From: DATBSK01 sp964501785
GTDB taxonomy: Bacteria; Actinomycetota; Acidimicrobiia; IMCC26256; PALSA-555
DNA: 64,000 bases
NCBI GenBank assembly: GCA_964501785.1
Contig: CAZCUD010000005.1
Span: forward strand, 189,010-253,009
Direction: 5' to 3'
In this document: positions 24,858-34,264 of the stretch, one piece after another
Numbering within the stretch: position 1 is the first letter of the stretch
How the letters are laid out: every line of letters begins with the position of its first letter
Position numbers and translations under genes: made by a program
The notes under the pieces: generated by a model
Database searches by the model: none
Told to the model about the DNA's origin: nothing
Seen by the model: only the letters and a program-made list of their open reading frames with translations

Positions 24858-26221
24858 GCGTCGCGCGCCATGTTGGCGAACTTGGTGAAGTGGTCGAGGA
24901 ACGCCAGGCGCGTCACGCCGGTCGGCCCGTTCCGGTGCTTCGCCACGATGAGCTCCGCCGTCCCCCGCTGATCGGACTCGGGGTTGTAGATCTCATCTCT
25001 ATAGATGAAGATCACGACGTCCGAGTCCTGCTCGAGCCCACCACTTTCCCTCAAGTCGGCCAGCATGGGCCGCTTGTCCTGGCGGTATTCGAGCTGTCGG
25101 TTGAGCTGCGACAGCGCGACCACGGGACACTCGAGCTCGCGGGCGAGGATCTTGAGGCCACGCGAGATCTCGGCGACCTCGACCTGGCGGTTCTCGGTGC
25201 GTCGGGTCGTGCTCGGCGACATGAGCTGGAGGTAGTCGACCACGACGAGGCCGAGGTCGCCGTGGCGGGCCTTGGTGCGCCTTGCCTTCGCGCGCATCTC
25301 CATCACCGTGCAGTGGGGGTTGTCGCCGATGAGCAGCGGTGTCTCGGCAAGGCGGCCCACCGCGTGCGACAGGCGCGTCCACTCGTCTTCGCGCAGCTTG
25401 CCGGTCTGGAGCTTGCGCAGCTCGACCCGCGACTCCGACGCGAGGAGGCGCTTCGTGAGCTCGAGCGTGCCCATCTCCATCGAGAAGAACATCACCGGGC
25501 GTCGGTGCGCCATCGCGACGTTGGCCGCCGCGCCGAGCGCGAACGCGGTCTTGCCGGCTCCCGGGCGTGCCGCGACGACGAGGAGGTTGGACGGCTGGAG
25601 CCCGAGCAGCATGCTGTCGAGGTCGACGTAGCCGGTCTCGACGCCGGTGATCTCGCCGTCGCTGCCGTAGAGGGCCTCGAGCTGGTCGAGGGTGTCCTGG
25701 AGCGCCTCGGACACCCCGGTCATCGAGTCGGAGACCCGCCGCTCCGCGACCTCGAACACGAGCGACTCGGCGCGGTCGAGCGTCTCGGCCACCTCACCCG
25801 AGTCGTCGTAGCCCATCTCCGAGATCTCGCCCGCGACCGCGATGAGGCGGCGCAGCAGCGCGAGCTCGTTGACGATGCGCGCGTAGTGGGTGGCGTTGGC
25901 CGAGGCGGGCGTCTGCACCTGGAGGCGCAGGAGCGCCTGGCGACCGCCGAGCCCGTCGAGGAGGTCGGCCCGCCGCAGCTCGTCGGCGACGGTGACGGGG
26001 TCGACCGGCTCGCCCTGGCCGTAGAGCGACATCACCGCGTCGTAGATGTTGGCGTGCGCCGGCTTGTAGAAGTCGGCGGTGTCGACGCCGACCTCGGTGG
26101 CCGCGCTGATCGCGTCGCGCGACAGCAGCATCGCCCCGAGCAGCGACTCCTCGGCCTCCAGGTTGTGCGGTGGGACGCGCCCTAGGTCGCGACGCGGGCT
26201 CGCCTCGATCGCCTGGACCAC
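24854..26221 (-). CDS. dnaB: Replicative DNA helicase DnaB
   Basis: A 455-residue hexameric 5'-3' helicase. N-terminal domain (VPPHNLEAEESLLGAML, about residue 17), linker helix, then the RecA-like motor with Walker A ARPGAGKTAF (about 215), Walker B VVDYLQLM (about 325) and QLNRQLEYR. There is no intein, unlike the mycobacterial gene. GTG start follows GGAGGGG by 7 bases. Three DnaA-box-like sites lie 130-190 bases upstream. The I42 and tag genes follow. Confidence 0.96.
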   Translation of the reverse strand: MVQAIEASPRRDLGRVPPHNLEAEESLLGAMLLSRDAISAATEVGVDTADFYKPAHANIYDAVMSLYGQGEPVDPVTVADELRRADLLDGLGGRQALLRLQVQTPASANATHYARIVNELALLRRLIAVAGEISEMGYDDSGEVAETLDRAESLVFEVAERRVSDSMTGVSEALQDTLDQLEALYGSDGEITGVETGYVDLDSMLLGLQPSNLLVVAARPGAGKTAFALGAAANVAMAHRRPVMFFSMEMGTLELTKRLLASESRVELRKLQTGKLREDEWTRLSHAVGRLAETPLLIGDNPHCTVMEMRAKARRTKARHGDLGLVVVDYLQLMSPSTTRRTENRQVEVAEISRGLKILARELECPVVALSQLNRQLEYRQDKRPMLADLRESGGLEQDSDVVIFIYRDEIYNPESDQRGTAELIVAKHRNGPTGVTRLAFLDHFTKFANMARDA

Positions 26222-26348
26222 CCCGCTACCCCTCCGCTCCCTGGTTCCCCGCCCGGAATCCGGGCTCCATGGCCGTTGCGGCCGTTCTCCGCCTCGTCAC
26301 CGCCAGTTCACGAAGCGGGGGCGAGGTCGCTATGTGCGCACATCCGGC

Positions 26349-26413
26349 TTGTGGATCGATAGAGCGATTTCCCTGTGGAATCGGCATTTCGCTGTCCCCA
26401 CCCCTGTGGATAA
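26349..26413. promoter_or_regulatory. DnaA-box cluster upstream of dnaB
   Basis: TGTGGATAA at 26405-26413 is the perfect complement of the consensus DnaA box TTATCCACA. Two same-orientation partial matches precede it (TGTGGATCG at 26350-26358, 7 of 9; TGTGGAATC at 26374-26382, 6 of 9). They lie in an unusually AT-rich part of the 366-bp gap 26222-26587. The rest of that gap holds only the rplI terminator hairpin. Confidence 0.55.
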
Positions 26414-26530
26414 GCCGTTCACCTGCTCGTTTCCTGGACCTGACGGGGAGCCTGCGCCCCGCCGAGGCTCGGAGATCGTCCCAAGGGGGTGTGACAGCAC
26501 CTCGGAGCGGCGCCGGCGGGGGACGCGACA

Positions 26531-26556
26531 CGGCCCCGAGCCTGGGCTCGGGGCCG
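26531..26556 (-). terminator. Terminator hairpin of the rpsF-ssb-rpsR-rplI operon
   Basis: CGGCCCCGAGCC, loop TG, GGCTCGGGGCCG: a perfect 12-bp stem, about 30 bases beyond the rplI stop (minus strand). No T-run. Confidence 0.75.
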
Positions 26557-26587
26557 GTGGGGATCTCGGGCGCGCTCGGGAGCTCGG

Positions 26588-27034
26588 CTAACCGGCGACC
26601 ACCTCGACGGTGACTGTTGCAGTGACCTCGGGGTGCAGCCGCACCGGCACCTCGACCTCACCGAGCTCCTTGAGCGGCTCGTCGAGGCCGACGCTGCGGC
26701 GGTCGATCTCGGTCGCCGCGGCGGCGGCGATCGCGTCGGCGACGTCGGCGGTGGTCACCGAGCCGAAGAGCTTCCCGCCCTCGCCGGCGCGGGCGGTGAC
26801 GGTGACGCGCGACCCGCCGAGACGACCCGCGATCTCCTCCGCGGCCGCGCGCTCGCGGGCGTCCCGGGCCGCTCGGTTGCGCCGCATCGCCTCGGCCTGG
26901 GCGACGACGCCCTTGGACGCCTTCATCGCCAAGCCGCGGGGCACGAGGAAGTTGCGCGCGTACCCGTCGGCCACCTCGACGAGGTCGCCCTTGTGGCCGA
27001 GCGAGTCGACGTCGGCTCGCAGCACGACCTTCAC
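26588..27034 (-). CDS. rplI: 50S ribosomal protein L9
   Basis: A 148-residue L9. N-terminal 23S-rRNA-binding domain (MKVVLRADVDSLGHKGDLVEVADGYARNFLVPRG, with the hallmark GYARNFLVPRGLA), a connecting helix, and the C-terminal domain ending in EVPVRLHPEVTATVTVEV. The ATG overlaps the rpsR stop (ATGA, 27031-27034). Last gene of the operon. Confidence 0.97.
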   Translation of the reverse strand: MKVVLRADVDSLGHKGDLVEVADGYARNFLVPRGLAMKASKGVVAQAEAMRRNRAARDARERAAAEEIAGRLGGSRVTVTARAGEGGKLFGSVTTADVADAIAAAAATEIDRRSVGLDEPLKELGEVEVPVRLHPEVTATVTVEVVAG

Positions 27035-27501
27035 GACTCGTCACCCGCCTCGTCGGCCGCACCCTCGTCGGCGCCGGCCGGGACGTCGAGCGCCTCGGGC
27101 GCGGCGTCGAGATCGGGCGCGGGAGCGTCGGTCGCGGTGGGCGGCGGTGCGTCGGGCGCCGGCATCGGTGCCTCGCCCTCGGCGCTGCGCGGCGGGCCGC
27201 CGCCGTCGCGGTCGCCCCGCTTGCCCTTGCTGCGGTGGGTGACCTGACGCACCGAGTACGGCAGCAGCGCCATCTCGCGGGCGACCCGGATCGCGCGGGC
27301 CACCTCGCGCTGCTGCTGCGCGTCGTTGCCGGTCACCCGACGGGCGCGGATCTTGGCCCGCTCCGACATGAAGCGGCGCAGCAGGTTGACGTCCTTGTAG
27401 TCGACGTAGGTGACCGACTCGGTGTCGAGGATCGAGACCTTCCGCTTCGGCTTCCGGTCTTCCCGCTCGGTCTTGCGTCGATTGGTCCTGGGTCGTGCCA
27501 T
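27031..27501 (-). CDS. rpsR: 30S ribosomal protein S18 with long acidic C-terminal tail
   Basis: The S18 core is residues about 20-95 (VDYKDVNLLRRFMSERAKI, RRVTGNDAQQQREVARAIRV, REMALLPYSVRQV). No CxxC pair is present, so it is the zinc-free type. The start ATG (27499-27501) opens MARPRTNRRK. Instead of ending there, the frame continues about 60 residues into an Ala/Pro/Asp-rich tail ending GAADEAGDES, nearly doubling the usual 75-90 residues. The overlap with rplI fixes the stop, so the tail is not a frame error. Confidence 0.93.
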   Translation of the reverse strand: MARPRTNRRKTEREDRKPKRKVSILDTESVTYVDYKDVNLLRRFMSERAKIRARRVTGNDAQQQREVARAIRVAREMALLPYSVRQVTHRSKGKRGDRDGGGPPRSAEGEAPMPAPDAPPPTATDAPAPDLDAAPEALDVPAGADEGAADEAGDES

Positions 27502-27566
27502 GGCGCTCGTGCGCTCCTCGTCTGGTGCGGCCCCTCGGATCGCGTCCTCGGGGTCGTGCGGATGCC

Positions 27567-28052
27567 CTAGAAGGGCTCCTCGCTCATGTCGTCGTAGCCG
27601 GCGCCGCCGCCGCCGCTCGGGGCGCTGTCGGGCGCCGGGCGACCGCCACCCCCGCCGCCACCGCCGCCGCCGCCGCCGCCGAAGTCGCCCCGGCGCTCGT
27701 TGCGGGTGACCTGCGCGGTCGCCCAGCGCAGGCTCGGGCCGATGTCGTCGGCGGTGATCTCCACGACGCTGCGCTTGTCGCCGTTCTCGGTCTCCCACGA
27801 GCGCTGCTCGAGCCGACCGGTCACCACGACGCGCGATCCCTTGGCCAGCGACTCCGCGACGTTCTCTGCCATCTCCCGCCAGCACACGACGTTGAAGAAG
27901 CTGACGCGCTCCTCCCACTCCTGGGTCTGGCGGTTCTGCCAGCGCCGGTTGACGGCGAGGCCGAACGTCGACGTGGCCTGCCCCCCGGCCGTGTAGCGAA
28001 GCTCCGGGTCACGGGTGATGTTGCCAACGAGCGTCACCGAGTTGTCGGCCAT
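27567..28052 (-). CDS. ssb: Single-stranded DNA-binding protein
   Basis: A 161-residue SSB: N-terminal OB fold (NSVTLVGNITRDPELRYT, FFNVVCWREMAENVAESL, VVVTGRLEQRSWE; residues 1-110), a glycine-rich linker with 13 consecutive glycines, and the acidic tip DDMSEEPF. The tip resembles the DDD-I-PF tail that recruits replication and repair partners. AGGAGT precedes the ATG by 5 bases. It lies 24 bases after rpsF. Confidence 0.96.
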   Translation of the reverse strand: MADNSVTLVGNITRDPELRYTAGGQATSTFGLAVNRRWQNRQTQEWEERVSFFNVVCWREMAENVAESLAKGSRVVVTGRLEQRSWETENGDKRSVVEITADDIGPSLRWATAQVTRNERRGDFGGGGGGGGGGGGGRPAPDSAPSGGGGAGYDDMSEEPF

Positions 28053-28076
28053 GTCGGACTCCTGTCGTCTCCGTGC

Positions 28077-28400
28077 CTACTGCTCGGCCGGCGAGCCGAG
28101 CTTCCCGTACACCGCGTCGGGGATGCGCAGCACCTTGTGGCGCAGCACGTCGTCGGCGAGCGTCAGCGTGCGCCCCAGCTCGTCCATCGCCTCGGGCTCG
28201 GCCTTCGCCTGGAGGACGACGTAGTAGCCCTCCCAGCGGTGCTTGAGCCGGTAGGCGAGTCGGCGCTTGCCCCAGAAGTCGACGGGGCCGAGCTCGGCAC
28301 CCTTGGCCGCGAGGGCCTGGCGTGCCGATTCGACCGAGTCGCGGACCGCGCTGTCTTCCAGGTCCGCGTCGTAGATGACCATGACCTCGTACGGCCTCAT
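28077..28400 (-). CDS. rpsF: 30S ribosomal protein S6
   Basis: A 107-residue S6 opening MRPYEVMVIYDADLE, with LGPVDFWGKRRLAYRLKH and GYYVVLQAKAEPEAMDEL. AGGAGG precedes the ATG by 7 bases, which fixes this start; an upstream in-frame start has none. First gene of rpsF-ssb-rpsR-rplI. The leader (28401-28550) contains a 7-bp hairpin CGGCACC-GA-GGTGCCG (28473-28488) and a candidate -10 TAGCCT on the minus strand. An S6:S18 autoregulatory leader is possible but not shown. Confidence 0.96.
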   Translation of the reverse strand: MRPYEVMVIYDADLEDSAVRDSVESARQALAAKGAELGPVDFWGKRRLAYRLKHRWEGYYVVLQAKAEPEAMDELGRTLTLADDVLRHKVLRIPDAVYGKLGSPAEQ

Positions 28401-28617
28401 GGGCCGGCCTCCTTCGGACCGGGGTCGACGGCACCCGCGGGAGCGGACGCCTCGCCCGGGCTCGCCCGGTCGCGGCACCGAGGTGCCGGCCGCACGAGCA
28501 GGTTCGTCGTCGTCGAGTCGGTCAGGCTACCAGCGTGACCGGTCGCGCTTCGCCTCGCCGTTGCGGTGTCTCGAAGACGACCCTACGGGGCACCTGTGAC
28601 ATGGCCCGCAACGTCGG

Positions 28618-28686
28618 CCCGGCGGGCGTCAGCAGCGGAGCGAGCGCCCGCGGGCGGGGTACCCCCGCCCGCAGCGAGCGACGCAA
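28618..28686. repeat. Palindromic repeat element, copy A
   Basis: It opens GGCGGGCGTCAGCAGCGGAG, then a perfect 10-bp hairpin GCGGGCGGGG-TAC-CCCCGCCCGC (28650-28672), and ends GCAGCGAGCGACGC just before the stop codon of the DUF192 gene. The same layout recurs three times at 34314-34504 with paired changes in the stem. On the minus strand it follows the panB-DUF192 operon and could also terminate it. Confidence 0.75.
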
Positions 28687-29217
28687 TCAAGACGAGAGGT
28701 CGCCTTCGGGGAGGTCGCCTTCGAGGGTCTCGAGCGCGTAGGTGAAGGGCCCGTCGGCGCTGTAGAGCGGGCAGCGCGACTGCACGTCGTCGCAGGGGTC
28801 CATCACCAGCCGGTCGACCAGGCGACCGTTCGCGTCGTAGAAGCCGATCTGGAGGGCGACCGGCACGGTCGACATCGTGAACGAGGTGCTGGTCGGCGCG
28901 TCGAACACGAAGAGCATGCCGTCGTAGGGACCGATGTCGTCGCGGGTCCGCAGGCCCTGGAACCGCTCGTCGCTCTCGTCGGCGAGCACGACGTCCATCG
29001 TCCGCCCGCCCACGCGCACCTGCGTCGCGGTGAGGTCGGTGAAGGGCTCGCCGGCCGGTTCGGCGTCGCGCAGCGCCGCAGCGATCGGACCCGAGGGTTG
29101 CGCAGCGGGCTCGTCGTCGCCGCCCGCGACGAAGAGGACGATCGCGACCAGCACCACGACCGCGGCCAGGGCGACGACGACGCCGACGGCCGTCGCCACC
29201 CAGCCGCGCTGGCTCAC
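28687..29217 (-). CDS. Membrane-anchored DUF192 protein
   Basis: A 176-residue protein with one N-terminal membrane helix (residues 6-33, VATAVGVVVALAAVVVLVAI core) and an extracytoplasmic DUF192 domain (about 60-170). Family motifs: VVLADESDERFQGLRTRDD, GMLFVFDAPTSTSFTMSTV (the MLFVF and F-x-M-x-x-T/V signatures) and IGFYDANGRLVD. Role unknown; the fold is small and beta-rich. GTG start overlaps the panB stop by 4 bases (29214-29217), giving coupled translation. Confidence 0.88.
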   Translation of the reverse strand: MSQRGWVATAVGVVVALAAVVVLVAIVLFVAGGDDEPAAQPSGPIAAALRDAEPAGEPFTDLTATQVRVGGRTMDVVLADESDERFQGLRTRDDIGPYDGMLFVFDAPTSTSFTMSTVPVALQIGFYDANGRLVDRLVMDPCDDVQSRCPLYSADGPFTYALETLEGDLPEGDLSS

Positions 29218-30158
29218 GCGGGTGCGGGCTCCGTGGTCGAGCTGTCGTCGGTGCCGGTGCGGGTGACGTCGACGTCGGGGCCGTCGAGCTTCAGCTCGTC
29301 GGGCAGGAGGTCGGCGGCGTGGTACGTCTCCTCGCTCGACGGGAACCGACCCGCGCGCACGTCGGCGGCGAAGCGCTCCACCGCCGCGGTGCCGTCGGCG
29401 CCGAGCTCGGCGTAGCGGCGCACGAACTTCGGCTTCAGTCGGTCTTCCAGGCCGAGGAGGTCGTGGAACACCAGGACCTGACCGTCGCAATGGCGGCCGG
29501 CACCGATGCCGATCGTGGGCACCGGGACGGTGTCGGTGACCAGGCGGGCGACCGCATCGGGCACGCACTCGAGCACGATCGCGAAGCAGCCCGCCTCGGC
29601 CAGCGCGATGGCGTCGTCGACGATCGCGCGGGCCGCGTCGAGGTCCTTGCCCTGCACCCGGAACCCGCCCAGCGCGTGGACCGACTGCGGGGTGAGGCCG
29701 AGGTGGCCCATGACCGGGATCTCGGCGTCGATGATCGCCTCGATCGCCTCGAGGCGCTTCCGGCCGCCCTCGAGCTTGACGGCACCCGCCCCGGCCCGCA
29801 CCAGCGCGGCCGCGTTGTGGACGGTCTCGCTGGTCGAGACGTGGTAGCTCAACCAGGGCAGGTCGCCGACCACCAGCGCGCGGGGCGACGTGCGGGCGAC
29901 GGCACCCACGTGGTGCGCCATGTCGTCGGTCGTCACCTGGAGCGTGTCGTCGTAGCCGAGCACGACCATGGCGAGCGTGTCGCCGACGAGGATCATGTCG
30001 ACCCCCGCACCGTCGACGATCCGAGCCGAGGGCGCGTCGTAGGCGGTGACCATCACCAGCGGTGAGGCGTCACCGGCGCGGATGGCGTCCTTGGCGATCG
30101 CGATGTCGGGCGCGGTGACGCGCCGGGTCTGGGTCGTCGGACTCGTCCCAGTGGCCAT
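29214..30158 (-). CDS. panB: 3-methyl-2-oxobutanoate hydroxymethyltransferase
   Basis: A 314-residue PanB making ketopantoate from alpha-ketoisovalerate and methylene-THF, the first step of pantothenate/CoA synthesis. Visible: VMVTAYDAPSARIVDGAGVD, LVGDTLAMVVLGYDDTL, the metal/substrate region KLEGG and GHLGLTPQSVHALGG, and IGIGAGRHCDGQVLVFHD. The ATG at 30156-30158 has GGAGG 7 bases upstream; an ATG 18 codons earlier has poor spacing. About 40 residues follow the usual C-terminus (ending STTEPAPA). panC and panD are not in the window. Confidence 0.96.
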   Translation of the reverse strand: MATGTSPTTQTRRVTAPDIAIAKDAIRAGDASPLVMVTAYDAPSARIVDGAGVDMILVGDTLAMVVLGYDDTLQVTTDDMAHHVGAVARTSPRALVVGDLPWLSYHVSTSETVHNAAALVRAGAGAVKLEGGRKRLEAIEAIIDAEIPVMGHLGLTPQSVHALGGFRVQGKDLDAARAIVDDAIALAEAGCFAIVLECVPDAVARLVTDTVPVPTIGIGAGRHCDGQVLVFHDLLGLEDRLKPKFVRRYAELGADGTAAVERFAADVRAGRFPSSEETYHAADLLPDELKLDGPDVDVTRTGTDDSSTTEPAPA

Positions 30159-30235
30159 CTCGTGACCTCCGCCGTCCAGGGCTCGTTCGGCTCCCGGCAG
30201 CACGTCAACCATATCCCCTCCGCGGGAACCGGGGG

Positions 30236-30667
30236 CTAGCCCGCGTGGCGCCGGCCGTGGAGCTCGTGACGAGTGAGGTGGTTCCAGCGGCAGTCGACGC
30301 AGACCTCGACGACGTAGCGGGAGAACTCGTCGTGGGAGGACTCGAGCTTGGCGAGCTCCTGCGCGGACGCGATGCAGCGGCCGTTGGCGTGGCGGAGCGC
30401 ATCACCGTAGACGTAGGAGACCAGGCGCAGGCTGGCGTGCCCGCACACCGGGCAGTCGCCATCGACCCGGTCACCGACGTGACGGGCGGCCCGGAGCAGC
30501 TCGGGATGGGCGTCGCAGACGTCATCTCGGTCGCGCCGACCCGCCCGCAGGTCTCGCAGCACCGCCCGGCGGGCCAGGGCGTAGTCGACGTGACGCCCAC
30601 CCGCGACCGCTCCCAGGCTCGCCGGCGACGGCGCCGGCCACGAGAAGGAGCCGGGGTCCTGTGGCAC
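30236..30667 (-). CDS. DUF5318 family protein
   Basis: A 143-residue protein restricted to actinobacteria. It has two cysteine pairs that could bind zinc: CPVCGHASLRLVSYVYGD (about 72) and VEVCVDCRWNHLTR (about 122). The N-terminal half (LARRAVLRDLRAGRRDRDDVCDAHPELLRAA) is helical. Function unknown; in related genomes it accompanies panB or ino1. GTG start 7 bases after the minus-strand hexamer TACACT (30675-30680), so probably leaderless. Confidence 0.85.
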   Translation of the reverse strand: MPQDPGSFSWPAPSPASLGAVAGGRHVDYALARRAVLRDLRAGRRDRDDVCDAHPELLRAARHVGDRVDGDCPVCGHASLRLVSYVYGDALRHANGRCIASAQELAKLESSHDEFSRYVVEVCVDCRWNHLTRHELHGRRHAG

Positions 30668-30674
30668 GCGCGGG

Positions 30675-30680
30675 AGTGTA
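30675..30680 (-). promoter_or_regulatory. -10 hexamer TACACT, 7 bases before the DUF5318 gene
   Basis: Minus strand: TACACT, seven bases, GTG at 30667. Same geometry as the other leaderless candidates. Confidence 0.5.
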
Positions 30681-30782
30681 GGACCGGATCCGGGGCGTCG
30701 CGCGCGCCGATCCGATGCCCGGATCGCGCTCGGGGGTCCGCCCCGACTTGACTCGCCGCCTCCGTTTCGTCAGAATCTCGTA

Positions 30783-30807
30783 TCGATATATCGGCTCGAT
30801 ATATCGA
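30783..30807. promoter_or_regulatory. Perfect 11-bp inverted-repeat operator upstream of padR
   Basis: TCGATATATCG, spacer GCT, CGATATATCGA. Each arm also contains the 10-bp palindrome CGATATATCG. It is the most AT-rich patch in the area and lies 38 bases before the PadR ATG, a natural position for an autoregulatory operator controlling padR-ino1. Confidence 0.75.
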
Positions 30808-30844
30808 CTCGACACACGGGCGAAACGGGAATCGGAGTCGTCAG

Positions 30845-31489
30845 ATGCTGGAGCTCGCAGTGCTCGGCCTCCTCCAGGAGCAGCCGCTGCACGGCTACGA
30901 GCTGAAGAAGCGCCTCGGCGAGACGCTGGGGTTCCTCTGGGGCGTCTCGTACGGCTCGCTGTACCCGGCGCTGCGGCGTCTCGAGGCCGACGGCGCGATC
31001 GAGAGCGTCACCCCCCGGCCGGGCCCGGCACCCGCACCGGTGCCGACCGGGTCGATCACCGGTGACGTGGCCGCGGCCAGGCTCCGCTCGGTCGCCGACC
31101 GCATCTCGAGCGGCCGCCGCACCCGCAAGGCCTACCGGATCACCGAGCGGGGCCAGGCCCAGCTCGTCGAGCTCTTCCTCGCCGACGACGAGCGCGCCGA
31201 CCCGGAGAAGCTGTTCGCGCTGAAGCTCGCCTGCTGCGCGCTCGTGCCGCCTGCTGCGCGCCTCCAGATGCTGGAGCGCCGCCGCGCCGTGCTGATCGAG
31301 CGGCTCGCCGCGGCCGAGGCCCCGACGCCCGAGAGCGCCCGCGCCACGCGGCGCGCCCCCGATCGCTACCTCACCTCGCTCATCGAGCACCGCAACCGAT
31401 CCACCCAGCGCGACCTCGAATGGGTCGACGGGCTCATCGCCGCCGAGCGATCCGCGGCACCCGAGCCCGACTCCGTCGACGTCGCCTGA
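30845..31489 (+). CDS. PadR-family transcriptional regulator
   Basis: A 214-residue PadR. N-terminal winged helix (MLELAVLGLLQEQPLHGYELKKRL; key LHGYELKKRL) with GSLYPALRRLEADGAIE, an inserted Pro-rich loop (TPRPGPAPAPVPTG), then KAYRITERGQAQL, and a C-terminal Vir-like helical dimerisation domain (residues 110-200). It lies 31 bases before ino1 in the same direction, with a perfect operator upstream, so autoregulation and control of inositol synthesis are likely. Effector unknown. Confidence 0.92.
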   Translation: MLELAVLGLLQEQPLHGYELKKRLGETLGFLWGVSYGSLYPALRRLEADGAIESVTPRPGPAPAPVPTGSITGDVAAARLRSVADRISSGRRTRKAYRITERGQAQLVELFLADDERADPEKLFALKLACCALVPPAARLQMLERRRAVLIERLAAAEAPTPESARATRRAPDRYLTSLIEHRNRSTQRDLEWVDGLIAAERSAAPEPDSVDVA

Positions 31490-31520
31490 TCCCGGCCTTC
31501 CGATCACAAAGGACACCGAC

Positions 31521-32600
<1,080 letters not shown>

Positions 32601-32676
32601 CCGCGGCTGCTGACCGGCTCCACCGCTCGACACCCCGCTCCGCCGCCACGCCTCCGCGACGGCCGAGCCCCTGCTC

Positions 32677-32695
32677 CTGCGCCCGCCGGGCGCAG
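32677..32695. terminator. Hairpin between convergent ino1 and cca
   Basis: CTGCGCCC, loop GCC, GGGCGCAG: a perfect 8-bp stem in the middle of the 186-bp gap between two convergent genes. No other feature is seen in 32601-32786. Confidence 0.65.
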
Positions 32696-32786
32696 TCGGC
32701 CGCACCGCGGCCGGGTCTCGACCGGCTACGGCGAAGTGCTCCTCCGGGGGTGTCGACGGTTGCGCCTCCCTGGCGCGAACTCACGC

Positions 32787-34190
32787 TCAGCCGGGCTGGA
32801 TCCCCTGGTCCTTCGCCCAGGCGAGGAGGCGTGCCTTGGCGTCTTCTTCGCTGATCGGGCCTTCGTCGAGGCGGAGCTCGAGGAGCATGTCGAGGGCCTC
32901 ACCGACGACGCGGCCGGGCTCGACGCCGAGGATCTCCATCACCTGGCGGCCGTCGAGCGGCGGCTTGATCGCGTCGAGCTCTTCCTGGGCTCGCAGCTCG
33001 TCGATCCGGGCCTCGAGCTCGTCCATGCGGCGGGCCAGCGCGTTCGCGCGGCGCTGGTTGCGGGTCGTGCAGTCGCAGCGCTGGAGCAGGTTGAGGTCGT
33101 CGAGGAGCGGTCCGGCGTCGCGCACGTAGCGACGCACCGCCTTGTCGGTCCAACCCATCGCGTAGGTGTGGATCCGCAGGTGGAGGTAGACGAGCTTCGT
33201 GACCTCCTCGACGAGCTCGTTGGGGAACCGCAGCGCACGCATCCGCTCCTCGGTCATGCGCGCACCCACGACCTCGTGGTGGTGGAAGCTCACGCCGCCC
33301 GGACCGAACGAGCGCGTCTTGGGCTTGCCGACGTCGTGGAACAGCGCGGCGAGGCGCACCCGCGTGCGGTCGGCAGGTGCGTTGCGCACGACCGCGATCG
33401 TGTGCGCGAGCACGTCCTTGTGCGAGTGGATCGGGTCCTGCTCCAGGCGCATGGCGTTGAGCTCGGGGAGGAACTCGTCGGAGAGCCCGGTCTCGGCGAG
33501 CATCCACAGCCCCGCGCTGGGATCGTCGACCTCGAGGAGACGCACCAGCTCGTCGCGGATGCGCTCGACGCTCACGATCTCGAGCCGCGGCGCCATCGCC
33601 TCGATGGACGCGACGAGGTCGTCGTCGGGCTCGAGGCCCAGCCCCGCGACGAAGCGCGCGGCACGCAGCATCCGCAACGGGTCGTCGGCGAACGAGATCT
33701 CCGGCGCCGCGGGCGTGCGCAGGCGGCGGGCCGCGAGGTCGACCGCCCCGCCGTGCGGGTCGACCAGGCGCGGCTCGGGCAGGGCGAGCGCCATCGCGTT
33801 GACCGTGAAGTCGCGTCGGCTGAGGTCGTCCTCGATCGAGTCGGCGAAGCTCACCTCGGGCTTTCGGCTCTCCGGGCGGTAGACGTCGCCGCGGAACGTC
33901 GTGATCTCGAGCCGCAGCCCGTCCTTCTCCGCGCCGACGGTCCCGAAGCGCGCCCCCTGGAGCCACACGCTGTCGGCCCACCCCGCGAGCACGGCCTCGA
34001 TCTCGTCGGGGCGAGCGTCGGTGGTGAGGTCGACGTCGGGCGAGCGCCGGTCGAGGAACGCGTCGCGGACGGTGCCGCCCACGAGGTAGCACTCGTGCCC
34101 CGCCGCGGCGAGGCGATCGGCGAGCCCCCGGGTCGGCGACCCGGACGCGTAGTAGGGCGCCAGCCGCGCCGGGAGGTCGCTCGCCTGCAT
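32787..34190 (-). CDS. cca: CCA-adding tRNA nucleotidyltransferase
   Basis: A 467-residue class II enzyme (named PcnA in mycobacteria). Nucleotidyltransferase core: CYLVGGTVRDAFLDRRSPDVDLTTDA with the GG and DVD metal motifs, RRDFTVNAMAL, LRMLRAARFVAGLG. An HD domain follows (LAALFHDVGKPKTR, about 265) and a C-terminal helical arm. It repairs or adds 3' CCA; the tRNA-Gly in this window lacks an encoded CCA. It is the origin-distal end of the mycobacteria-like conserved block. Confidence 0.95.
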   Translation of the reverse strand: MQASDLPARLAPYYASGSPTRGLADRLAAAGHECYLVGGTVRDAFLDRRSPDVDLTTDARPDEIEAVLAGWADSVWLQGARFGTVGAEKDGLRLEITTFRGDVYRPESRKPEVSFADSIEDDLSRRDFTVNAMALALPEPRLVDPHGGAVDLAARRLRTPAAPEISFADDPLRMLRAARFVAGLGLEPDDDLVASIEAMAPRLEIVSVERIRDELVRLLEVDDPSAGLWMLAETGLSDEFLPELNAMRLEQDPIHSHKDVLAHTIAVVRNAPADRTRVRLAALFHDVGKPKTRSFGPGGVSFHHHEVVGARMTEERMRALRFPNELVEEVTKLVYLHLRIHTYAMGWTDKAVRRYVRDAGPLLDDLNLLQRCDCTTRNQRRANALARRMDELEARIDELRAQEELDAIKPPLDGRQVMEILGVEPGRVVGEALDMLLELRLDEGPISEEDAKARLLAWAKDQGIQPG

Positions 34191-34264
34191 CCCCCCATTG
34201 TCGCGAGTGGAATGCCCGGAGACGGGCCCGTTCCCGGCGAGTACCGTCGCTCGCGAGGAGGCAC

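Noticed and set aside
28401..28550. S6:S18 autoregulatory leader upstream of rpsF
   Set aside because: A small hairpin is present but I could not place the conserved bulge with confidence.
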